A stretch of DNA of 5,932 bases from Planctomycetaceae bacterium (GTDB taxonomy: Bacteria > Planctomycetota > Planctomycetia > Pirellulales > UBA1268). Shown here piece by piece: positions 1 through 5,932 of the stretch (the first letter of the stretch is position 1; each line of letters starts with the position of its first letter). Position numbers and translations under genes: made by a program. The stretch spans positions 1 through 5,932 of the forward strand of contig JAUWWJ010000113.1 of NCBI GenBank assembly GCA_030616935.1, given 5' to 3'. Under the pieces are notes generated by a model. The model did no database searches and had not been told where the DNA came from. It saw only the letters and a list, made by a program, of their open reading frames with translations.

Positions 1-1740
1 CCGTAAAATTCGTTCGATCTCAGCGACTGTCATCAATTTATGGTGAACACCTGTGTGTGTTGCCTTCACATCAAGTTCACTTATTGCCCCTGGATGTCGC
101 GCACTCGTTTCTGAGACAACACAATCTGTCCGCTCACCACGCAGCGTATGATGAGCCACACCAATAACGTTGTGAATTGTAACCCAGCAAGCAGGTCTGA
201 GATGATACAAGGTATCGAGGAGGGGCGAGTTCGGCGTAAGCACGTCGATCGTTGTTGGGAGAGACTCTTCAAACGCAGGCCGTAAGGCACCGGGGTTGTC
301 AGCTACTAATTGATCGTGAATTGCAGTCAGTTCAGCAGGGCGTTCAATTGTTAGGGAAGCCAATTTCCCAAGACCCAACGAAGCGAGTGATGAACCTTGG
401 TGTGGAGTTGCTATGAAAACAACTCGTTTTACAAATGGAACCGGCTTAAAGAAAAGCGCGGGAGCAACTTTAGCCCGCACCTCTGATGTCATACGTACGG
501 TATCAAATGGCACTGTTGCCATGGCATTCCAGAAATGATTTCCCGAAGTGACAACCTGAAGTTTTGCGTGCAAACCACCCATGCTATGCCCTACCAGTAC
601 GAGATTCTGTAACTGTCTATCCTCACCATTGGGATCCAGTTCTCGTACAACCCTTGTGAGGCTCTGACGCAAGACAGCAGCCGCTGGAAGAAAGGACGCT
701 CCGGTTGGGTAATGATACACCCATGGCTCATAATATCGTTGGAATAGTGGACACGATCGCAAATCATTGATCATGTCAAACCAGGTGCCTTCATCACTGG
801 CTAACCCATGGATGAATACAACTGGTATCTTTCCTTTCACATGAGGCTGCAGGAACTCCAATCGAGGCTCCGTAACCCCTCCCTCGAATGGCAGAACAAA
901 GCCTTCTAATCCTGAGTCAGGCATACCGTCGAGCATGTCAAGCATCGGCATACTGAGATCCACTGCCAGTGGAGGGTGGGCAGCACCAATGTGAACACCA
1001 GACACCGCCAGGGGCTCAACGAGGTCAAGTACTGCAGGAGCACGTTCTCTTGCTAACGGACCGGCAAACTTTTGTATTGGTTTTTCGTTCCCTGGAACTT
1101 TGAATCGCAGGACTGCTGTCGCTGTCAGAGAAAGCCGTGGTGGATCAAAGTCGCCATCAATCGTTCCTTCAGGACCAGGCTTCACACGAACAGTAACCGG
1201 CAGACCAAAACCCGGCCGAAAGTATCTGCGAGAAAGCCGTTTGTCTTTCGGCGGTTGAAATGGCTCAATGCTCTCAATGTTGCATGTAGAAATCGGCAAA
1301 CCCTTGAGAACGATTGGGATTCGGATTGGCTTATAGCGTGACCCGATCCAGAGGCCTCCGGGCTGAAGCCGCCCCTGCTCTCGTGCTGTTTGCAAAAGCC
1401 CCACAAGTGCATCGCCATAGGCATTTGTGGCATCTTCGACAACGGCTGGAGACTCCGGTGCAGTCCAAATAGCATTCCAGGCAGCTTCCGCGGCAGCGTA
1501 ATAGGCTTCAACAGTAAGATGCGAGCAGTCCGTTCTCATGCGATTGGCGGCTTGCCAATATTCGCAACTATCAGACAGATACCCATCCGCAGCAGCACAT
1601 CGCTCTTTCTGCGTTGTTGCAGGCTCCCGAATCGTTGGCGCAGTTTGAGCCGCAAAGGAACACGGTAAAGCCATCATTGACGCCAGCACAAGAAGGCACC
1701 AATTTCGATCAAAGAACAACCTGAATACCGGCCTGTCCAT
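1..1740 (-). CDS. Secreted alpha/beta-hydrolase (lipase/esterase-like), 3' end beyond window
   Basis: An open frame of 580 codons runs from ATG at 1740 to the left edge without a stop, so the C-terminus is missing. Residues 1-31 look like a signal peptide: Arg-containing start, hydrophobic stretch at 15-30, likely signal peptidase I site near Phe-Ala-Ala (29-31). Export to periplasm or cell surface is therefore inferred. The hydrolase domain begins near residue 300. VVFIHGL (307-313) supplies the His-Gly oxyanion turn, GHSMGG (384-389) is the nucleophile elbow with Ser386, and TPHQGS (445-450) is typical of lipase and PGAP1-like members. Asp539 and His562 (or His566/His567) are candidates for the rest of the triad. 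Residues 32-300 match no domain I recognise; cysteines at 48, 59 and 72 could form disulfides. The start is supported by AGGTGG seven bases upstream and by an in-frame TGA 12 codons upstream. Substrate unknown; esterase, lipase or acyltransferase are all possible. Confidence 0.88.
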   Translation of the reverse strand, partial: MDRPVFRLFFDRNWCLLVLASMMALPCSFAAQTAPTIREPATTQKERCAAADGYLSDSCEYWQAANRMRTDCSHLTVEAYYAAAEAAWNAIWTAPESPAVVEDATNAYGDALVGLLQTAREQGRLQPGGLWIGSRYKPIRIPIVLKGLPISTCNIESIEPFQPPKDKRLSRRYFRPGFGLPVTVRVKPGPEGTIDGDFDPPRLSLTATAVLRFKVPGNEKPIQKFAGPLARERAPAVLDLVEPLAVSGVHIGAAHPPLAVDLSMPMLDMLDGMPDSGLEGFVLPFEGGVTEPRLEFLQPHVKGKIPVVFIHGLASDEGTWFDMINDLRSCPLFQRYYEPWVYHYPTGASFLPAAAVLRQSLTRVVRELDPNGEDRQLQNLVLVGHSMGGLHAKLQVVTSGNHFWNAMATVPFDTVRMTSEVRAKVAPALFFKPVPFVKRVVFIATPHQGSSLASLGLGKLASLTIERPAELTAIHDQLVADNPGALRPAFEESLPTTIDVLTPNSPLLDTLYHLRPACWVTIHNVIGVAHHTLRGERTDCVVSETSARHPGAISELDVKATHTGVHHKLMTVAEIERILR

Positions 1741-1957
1741 ACCCCCACCACCTGTCAGCGAACGACCCTGAAATCAACCCTGCTAGATATATCGGCCCGT
1801 GGCGTCAGTGGATCACAGTCTGAACACGATACTGATCGAGAATGGGAAACTGCGGCTTTACAGGCCGATGATTCACAGTGTTTTTCCTTGAACGGGGACA
1901 CAAAGTCCTCGCTGTTCGCCTATCTTCTGCGACTGCATACGACGTCTTACGCCTGCG
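1741..1957. other. Intergenic gap between two minus-strand genes
   Basis: This 217-base gap separates the stop of the small membrane protein from the start of the hydrolase. No convincing coding frame is present: the open frames that enter it are shadows of the neighbouring gene. It holds the hydrolase ribosome binding site, a small inverted repeat (1894-1899 pairing with 1905-1910, one G-T pair, five-base loop) without a U-tract on the minus strand, and an AT-rich GATATATC at 1786-1793 that could be part of a promoter but has no recognisable -35 partner. The gap is long enough for the hydrolase to have its own promoter. Confidence 0.5.
1748..1753 (-). promoter_or_regulatory. Ribosome binding site of the alpha/beta-hydrolase
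   Basis: AGGTGG on the minus strand lies seven bases before the ATG at 1740, a near-consensus Shine-Dalgarno sequence. It fixes the start codon, because the frame closes with a TGA only 12 codons upstream and no other ATG lies between. Confidence 0.65.
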
Positions 1958-2485
1958 CTATATCGCAGATGGTTTCGTTGCTGACGGATTCGTTTCCGCT
2001 GGCACCCCGCAGTCAACGGATTCAAGATCAGCATGCAGGTACCGAATAAGACCTTTTGGCCCAAGATTAAAGAACACTCGTCCTTTGGTAAACCAGCGCT
2101 CATCATCATGAAGGAACTCTGCTGTTGCCGCTCGAACATTCGACACTGCTTCAACTTCCTCCATGCCACCGCCCTCAATGGCCTCGAAGCAAACTTCTAT
2201 AGCGACAAGAGCTTTCAGCCCGCCAGTCTTTCGATCGCGAGCATACATGACGTCGTCATCAAAAGCGACATCCGACCATCTCAGACCACGAGGCTTTCCA
2301 CTTGCAGCTGCTTCATCAATAAATTTTGCCTCAAGCTGTTCTCTTTGACGACGAAAATCCCGTTGAATACGCGCAAGCCTCTCTGCTCGTCTCGCTGCTT
2401 GAACAGGACGAACTACCATAACAGTGAGCATAAGCCCTGTTGCAAGACCGAGCACAATGACAAGAAATGATAGAACTGGGACCAT
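1958..2485 (-). CDS. Conserved-looking small membrane-anchored protein, function unknown
   Basis: This is a 175-residue protein. Residues 3-25 form one strongly hydrophobic helix (VLSFLVIVLGLATGLMLTVM). A basic, Arg- and Gln-rich segment at 27-62 follows and probably forms a charged helix or short coiled coil just after the membrane. Residues 66-155 look like a compact globular domain with GLRW, an acidic FDDD turn, YARDRKTG, FEAIEGGGMEEVE (100-112) and RWFTKGRVFFNLG; the last ten residues are low-complexity. The positive charges after the helix suggest the C-terminal domain lies in the cytoplasm. I recall similar uncharacterised proteins in Planctomycetota but cannot name a family. The frame is open 18 codons further upstream, but Met at 2485 is preferred: AAGGGA lies seven bases before it and the hydrophobic helix starts right after it. 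It is divergent from nfo. Confidence 0.85.
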   Translation of the reverse strand: MVPVLSFLVIVLGLATGLMLTVMVVRPVQAARRAERLARIQRDFRRQREQLEAKFIDEAAASGKPRGLRWSDVAFDDDVMYARDRKTGGLKALVAIEVCFEAIEGGGMEEVEAVSNVRAATAEFLHDDERWFTKGRVFFNLGPKGLIRYLHADLESVDCGVPAETNPSATKPSAI

Positions 2486-2628
2486 TTGATTTTCCCTTCG
2501 TGCTGGAACGATGCTTTGAAACGCGACCGCCCTGCTCACAGTGTAAACTTCCTTTGATCAAGGGGCAAAAGAAGAATGTCCTCAACGAGCAACGCCCCCC
2601 ATTTTCCATTCTTACCCAAAGAAACACG
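2486..2628. promoter_or_regulatory. Divergent promoter region between membrane-protein gene and nfo
   Basis: Both genes are transcribed away from this 143-base gap, so it must carry a promoter for nfo and probably one for the membrane protein. No clear -35/-10 pair is visible in either direction. A near-perfect 14-base palindrome at 2551-2564 with the core TTGATCAA lies close to the middle and is the only candidate operator. No SOS (LexA-type) box of the E. coli form is seen. The call rests on gene orientation, not on a recognised motif. Confidence 0.45.
2493..2498 (-). promoter_or_regulatory. Ribosome binding site that decides the membrane-protein start
   Basis: AAGGGA on the minus strand is seven bases before the ATG at 2485, the same spacing as at the hydrolase gene. 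It favours this start over the upstream in-frame ATG at 2539, which would add 18 residues with no membrane character ahead of the helix. Confidence 0.55.
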
Positions 2629-3567
2629 ATGCCAAAAGTAGCAAAGAAAAAGCCCTCTCTAACACGCACATCGTCCTCGAGTACACGTTCGGCTCGCCCC
2701 TTTGGAGCACATCAATCAATATCCGGAGGGCTGCCCAAAGCTGTCGAGCGGGCAACTGAAACTGGCTGCGACTGCATGCAGATATTTACCCGCAACATTA
2801 ATCAGTGGGCTGTAAAGCCCATCGACCAGGAGATTGCTACGGCCTTCCGAGAAGCAGTAAGCAAGGCCAACCTCAAACTTGTCATTGCGCATGATTCGTA
2901 TCTGATTAATCCAGCATCTGGAGATGACACCCTCCGGAAGAAATCAATACAAGGACTCGTGACAGAATTAGAACGAGCAGACCTTCTTGGGATTCCGTGG
3001 GTGGTGGCGCACCCAGGAGCAGCCGGGGAACAAGATCGTACAGTGGCTGTAAACCGTGCCGCTGATGGGATTATAGAATCATTACGCAAAACCAAGAAAC
3101 TCAGCAGTGGTATTCTCATCGAAACCACAGCCGGCCAAGGCACCTGCCTTGGTGATACGTTCGAGGAAATCGCGGCCATGCTTCATCGCATCGACAAAAT
3201 CAAATCACTCCGGGAACGTGTTGCCGTCTGCCTTGATACATGTCATGTTTTTGCCGCTGGGTATCCGCTCCAACCAAAAAAATCTCTTGACGAAACTATT
3301 CGGCAATTCGACAACACAATCGGTCTTTCCCGACTTAAGGTTATTCACGCTAATGATTCCAAGCGTGAGCTGGGTTCACACGTCGATCGCCACGAGGGTA
3401 TCGGTCAGGGCGAGATCGGACGCGCCGCCTTCAAACTGCTTGTGACTCACCCGAAACTCAAAAAAGTTCCCTTTATTCTCGAGACTCCAAAAGAGGGCGA
3501 TGACGGCAAGCCTGACCCAAAAAACGATATCCGCAACATCAAACTACTCCGTCGTCTTGAGAGTTGA
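2629..3567 (+). CDS. nfo: Endonuclease IV (AP endonuclease, DNA base excision repair)
   Basis: This 312-residue protein cleaves the DNA backbone 5' to abasic sites and removes blocked 3' ends, acting after glycosylases in base excision repair in the cytoplasm. It is a TIM-barrel enzyme with three zinc ions, and all nine ligands known from E. coli Nfo can be placed: His88, His128, Glu165, Asp203, His206, His240, Asp253, His255 and Glu285. The family signatures are FGAHQSISGG (25-34), ETTAGQG (165-171), LDTCHVFAAGY (202-212), HANDSK (240-245) and DRHEGIGQG (253-261). E. coli Nfo has 285 residues; the excess here is mainly a basic, Ser/Thr-rich tail at 1-23. The frame is open back to an ATG at 2467, but that start would run through the divergent gene's leader, so the ATG at 2629 next to the conserved core was chosen; only a weak AAAGA precedes it. 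It converges with the orphan gene at 3597. Confidence 0.95.
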   Translation: MPKVAKKKPSLTRTSSSSTRSARPFGAHQSISGGLPKAVERATETGCDCMQIFTRNINQWAVKPIDQEIATAFREAVSKANLKLVIAHDSYLINPASGDDTLRKKSIQGLVTELERADLLGIPWVVAHPGAAGEQDRTVAVNRAADGIIESLRKTKKLSSGILIETTAGQGTCLGDTFEEIAAMLHRIDKIKSLRERVAVCLDTCHVFAAGYPLQPKKSLDETIRQFDNTIGLSRLKVIHANDSKRELGSHVDRHEGIGQGEIGRAAFKLLVTHPKLKKVPFILETPKEGDDGKPDPKNDIRNIKLLRRLES

Positions 3568-3582
3568 CCAACAAAAGAGCCT

Positions 3583-3600
3583 GTGACGGCAGAATGTCAC
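3583..3600. terminator. Weak inverted repeat between convergent genes
   Basis: GTGAC at 3583-3587 pairs with GTCAC at 3596-3600 across an eight-base loop, inside the 29-base gap and touching the orphan gene's stop codon. A bidirectional terminator would be expected here, but the stem is only five pairs and there is no U-tract on either strand, so this is a tentative call made mostly from position. Confidence 0.2.
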
Positions 3601-3899
3601 GATTGATCAAGAACGTTACGAAGGCGTGACTGCCAGACATCAATAGCAACATCGAGCAGATTGTCAGCCTGCACCCGATCCCCAGTCCACAGAATGCTCC
3701 ACCACTTTCGGTCATCATCTGAGATAATGAAGGAGCGATAGGAATTATCGAGGCCATCTCGAAAAACATAGCCCGGCCGCTTGAGTGACATACCGGGATA
3801 CTGTTTCAACAATTGAGGTGAAAGTACTTCAGCAACGTCACCCACAAGTTCAGCCTTCGAAGACCATGTCGTAAAATCAAGGTGGGCGTACTCGGACAT
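3597..3899 (-). CDS. Hypothetical protein, 100 residues, family not recognised
   Basis: I do not recognise this protein. It is small and acidic overall, with no signal peptide or membrane segment, so it is probably cytoplasmic. It is rich in Trp, Tyr and Asp and reads like a folded alpha/beta protein: an N-terminal amphipathic part (1-34), a strand-like centre with GYVFRDGLDNSYRSFIIS (43-60), SDDDRKWWSILW (60-71), and a C-terminal helix (about 77-98). The ATG at 3899 is the only ATG after the in-frame TGA 14 codons upstream; the ribosome binding site is weak (AAAAGA). Its stop is 29 bases from the stop of the convergent nfo, and 202 bases separate it from the chemoreceptor upstream on the same strand. 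Protein-like composition and the clean fit between neighbours argue that it is real; a spurious frame is still possible. Confidence 0.65.
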   Translation of the reverse strand: MSEYAHLDFTTWSSKAELVGDVAEVLSPQLLKQYPGMSLKRPGYVFRDGLDNSYRSFIISDDDRKWWSILWTGDRVQADNLLDVAIDVWQSRLRNVLDQS

Positions 3900-4101
3900 G
3901 AGATCTTTTACGTAGGTGCTCGGGAGGCAAAAAATAATTCATCGGACTGTACAGAAGACATTCGGTAAAAACGATGCCGTTCTTGACGAACTGTTGATTA
4001 GAAATTTTCATTTTCAGCGTGCATAGCAACCTGTGCCACGACGAGGAGCAGGTTCGGTCTGGTGTGTGGCGGCCGAAAACAGTGATTTTTCAAGAAATGC
4101 A
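3900..4101. other. Intergenic gap between chemoreceptor and orphan gene
   Basis: These 202 bases lie downstream of the chemoreceptor stop and upstream of the 100-residue orphan gene, both on the minus strand. I find no supported coding frame; the one that enters it from 4205 is a frame-shifted shadow of the chemoreceptor C-terminus. No hairpin with a U-tract is evident after the chemoreceptor. The part near 3910-4015 is relatively AT-rich and could hold the orphan gene's promoter, but no convincing -35/-10 pair stands out. Confidence 0.45.
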
Positions 4102-5932
4102 CTAGAGCCTAAACTGCCTGACCAATTCCCATAGCCCCTGGGCCTGTGCACCAAGTTCTTCTGAGCTTGCGGCGAGTTCTTCTGATGCCGCTGCGTTACT
4201 TTCAATCGTCTGTGACACCGATGAGATTGTTCGCTTCACTTCTGCAGCGTTTCTTGCCTGCGACTCACTCGACATTGCAATTTCACCAACCGCATTCGCT
4301 GTCGTATCAGCGGCTGTCACAATTGACTCAAGTGATCCGCCGACTATCTCGGAAAGCGAAGCACCTTTTTGGATTCTTGAAGACGACTCATTAATAAGCT
4401 GTGTGATATCTGTGGTAGCTTCACTTGTACGATTGGCAAGTTTGCGAACTTCCTCGGCAACAACGGCAAAGCCAAGGCCATGTTCACCAGCCCGTGCAGC
4501 CTCAATCGCGGCATTTAGAGCGAGTAGATTTGTTTGGGAAGTGATGTCACTGATGATGGTAATAATGTCACGAATCTGTTCAGAAGAACTGTGAATCGCT
4601 TTCATGGAGTCCACTGCATCACGAACTGCCTGGCTGCCAGCCTGCGCAAGATTCACTGTCTTATTTGCTTCCTTCTGGCAATTAGCAGCATTCCCTGAAA
4701 CATCGACAATCGACGTCGCCAGCTCGTCCATTGCAGAACTAATCTCTTCAATGCTAGCCGCCTGATTCTGCGCTCCCTCACTCAGGCTGGCCGCACTGTC
4801 TGCTATCATCCGCGACCCCTCGCCGTGCTGCTCCGCGGCAGCGGCGATTTTTGAAATAACTTCACGAAGATTCTTGAGCATGTCACGAGCATTGCGACCC
4901 AACGCTGCAAGTTGGTCACTCCCCTCAAGAGCAACATCTCTGGTGAGATCACCAGCCGAAGCAGCTTCAAAAAGACTGGAAAGGGAGTCGACACCGTGCT
5001 GCAAGACTCGCTGCGACTTCTCGAGAGTATCTTTTGAAGCCATTATCTGCTCAGACAGTTTTCGTTCTCGCTCTTCTGCACGGGCCTTTTCTGTCACAAT
5101 GCTCCAGGTCACCATTGGACCAAGAAATTCACCGTGACGACCCTCAATTGCAGACACGTGGAGTTCCAGCTCCTCACTGCCAGAGTGAATCTGGATTGCC
5201 TGTGGCAGACTGGCTGGATCCTTCATGAATTCAAAATCTTCGGATTGTTGTCCGAAAAGCTCTGACAGCGTGACACCGATACCTTCAACACCAATATCCG
5301 GGTGAAGTTTCAGTGCCTGGTCTGTGGCTGGATTCAGATACACAACTTCAAGTTCTGCATCAGCCTGAACCAGTTGTACAGAAGTATTCGTAACCATTTC
5401 AGCAAGCCTAAGTTGCTCTGCATGACGCTTCGTGAGTAAGCGAGCGAGAATGAATGCCGACAAAAGAATTGCAACAGCAGTGGCTCCGAAAACCGTCTGT
5501 CCGAATACTTTGACAGCAAACGCTGCCGCCATAACATCGGCTTCTGGCGTTGTCGCAACGAGCATCCAGGAAATATCTGAATCGACTGCCTGCGGACAAA
5601 TTGTCTTCACTGAAGCAGAGCACAGTAAGGCTCGGGATTTTTCCTCATTGCCTGATGGAACGCTCTTCGAGTTTGTAAAAACATTGAACTTTTGCTGCGA
5701 TTCGTCAGAAACAAAAAGACGATCCCTTACATCCGGAAATTCTCCGCCGGTCGCTCTCGCCCATTTGTCTCCATACACTTCATACGAAACGCTACCCGAG
5801 GCTGTATTACCCTTTGAAATTGCTCGATCCAGTTGATCGAATGAAACAAGAAAAAGCAGCACACCAGACACATTGCCTTCACTCTGAACCAACGTAGCGA
5901 GACTGAGAACAGGGATTCCTGCTGGCCCGTAC
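4102..5932 (-). CDS. Methyl-accepting chemotaxis protein with Cache, PAS and HAMP-like domains, 5' end beyond window
   Basis: The frame is open to the right edge: 609 residues are visible and the N-terminus (start, first membrane helix, most of the sensor) is missing. Numbered from the edge, residues 1-135 are the end of an extracytoplasmic Cache-type sensor ([12 protein letters not shown], then [14 protein letters not shown]). A membrane helix spans about 142-166. A PAS domain follows at about 180-281 ([23 protein letters not shown]), then a helical linker, a HAMP-like segment at about 310-365 ([17 protein letters not shown]), and the signalling domain to the end. The hairpin tip is at 466-491 ([17 protein letters not shown]), which binds CheA and Che[11 protein letters not shown] (391-400) and [10 protein letters not shown] (580-589) fit the consensus for CheR/CheB methylation. 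No CheR-tethering pentapeptide is at the C-terminus. The TTG at 5890-5892 is inside the conserved sensor and is not the start. No other chemotaxis gene is in the window. Confidence 0.93.
   Translation of the reverse strand, partial: YGPAGIPVLSLATLVQSEGNVSGVLLFLVSFDQLDRAISKGNTASGSVSYEVYGDKWARATGGEFPDVRDRLFVSDESQQKFNVFTNSKSVPSGNEEKSRALLCSASVKTICPQAVDSDISWMLVATTPEADVMAAAFAVKVFGQTVFGATAVAILLSAFILARLLTKRHAEQLRLAEMVTNTSVQLVQADAELEVVYLNPATDQALKLHPDIGVEGIGVTLSELFGQQSEDFEFMKDPASLPQAIQIHSGSEELELHVSAIEGRHGEFLGPMVTWSIVTEKARAEERERKLSEQIMASKDTLEKSQRVLQHGVDSLSSLFEAASAGDLTRDVALEGSDQLAALGRNARDMLKNLREVISKIAAAAEQHGEGSRMIADSAASLSEGAQNQAASIEEISSAMDELATSIVDVSGNAANCQKEANKTVNLAQAGSQAVRDAVDSMKAIHSSSEQIRDIITIISDITSQTNLLALNAAIEAARAGEHGLGFAVVAEEVRKLANRTSEATTDITQLINESSSRIQKGASLSEIVGGSLESIVTAADTTANAVGEIAMSSESQARNAAEVKRTISSVSQTIESNAAASEELAASSEELGAQAQGLWELVRQFRL

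Noticed and set aside
81..290. A 69-codon minus-strand frame near the left edge
   Set aside because: It is an alternative frame of the hydrolase, whose own frame is open here and carries the Asp539 region.
1182..1511. A 109-codon minus-strand frame
   Set aside because: It lies wholly inside the hydrolase gene in another frame of the same strand, and its composition (Arg, Ser, Leu, His) is that of a frame-shifted shadow.
1786..1793. GATATATC as a -10 promoter element for the hydrolase
   Set aside because: No -35 match lies 16-18 bases upstream on the minus strand, and an eight-base AT-rich palindrome is weak evidence on its own.
2033..2470. A 145-codon plus-strand open frame opposite the membrane-protein gene
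   Set aside because: The minus-strand frame has a membrane helix, conserved-looking motifs and a ribosome binding site; the plus-strand product is Ser/Cys/Leu-rich without any domain character, typical of an antisense shadow.
2467..2628. A 54-residue N-terminal extension of endonuclease IV starting at 2467
   Set aside because: It would overlap the start and ribosome binding site of the divergent gene, has no similarity to the Nfo family, and the ATG at 2629 is much closer to the conserved core.
4014..4205. A 63-codon minus-strand frame spanning the chemoreceptor end
   Set aside because: Its first half overlaps the chemoreceptor signalling domain in another frame, it has no ribosome binding site, and the product is low in hydrophobic residues.
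5890..5892. TTG as the start codon of the chemoreceptor
   Set aside because: The 13 codons before it to the window edge remain open and continue the Cache-type motif (GPAGIPV-SLAT), so the gene begins outside the window.
1..5932. A novel multi-gene defence or metabolic system across the window
   Set aside because: The genes are unrelated in function, on mixed strands, with wide gaps; no toxin-antitoxin pair, nuclease/ATPase defence pair, repeat array or mobile-element boundary is visible.

Overview
The window looks like ordinary chromosomal DNA from a Gram-negative-type, aquatic or heterotrophic bacterium of roughly 50% GC. Planctomycetota is the best guess. The basis is the similarity, from memory, of the endonuclease IV, the small one-helix membrane protein and the Cache/PAS chemoreceptor to proteins of that phylum. 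This is an inference and no search was run. I see no insertion sequence, phage gene, tRNA, rRNA or CRISPR array.

Layout, left to right. (1) Positions 1-1740, minus strand: a large secreted alpha/beta-hydrolase (lipase/esterase-like) whose 3' end lies beyond the left edge; 580 codons are visible and open. (2) 1741-1957: intergenic, with a good ribosome binding site for the hydrolase. (3) 1958-2485, minus: a 175-residue protein with one N-terminal membrane helix, a charged helical segment and a conserved-looking C-terminal domain. (4) 2486-2628: divergent intergenic region. (5) 2629-3567, plus: a complete endonuclease IV (nfo) with all nine expected metal ligands and an unusual basic Ser/Thr-rich N-terminal tail. 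(6) 3597-3899, minus: a 100-residue orphan protein converging on nfo with a 29-base gap. (7) 3900-4101: intergenic. (8) 4102-5932, minus: a methyl-accepting chemotaxis protein (end of a Cache sensor, membrane helix, PAS, HAMP-like segment, signalling hairpin) whose 5' end lies beyond the right edge.

Four of the five genes are on the minus strand but the gaps between them are about 200 bases, or are interrupted by nfo, so no tight operon is supported. The products cover DNA repair, chemosensing, a secreted hydrolase and two unassigned proteins. They do not combine into an evident new system. The items most worth a second look are the unassigned N-terminal module of the hydrolase, the two uncharacterised proteins, the nfo tail, and the domain order and one hairpin-tip residue of the chemoreceptor.
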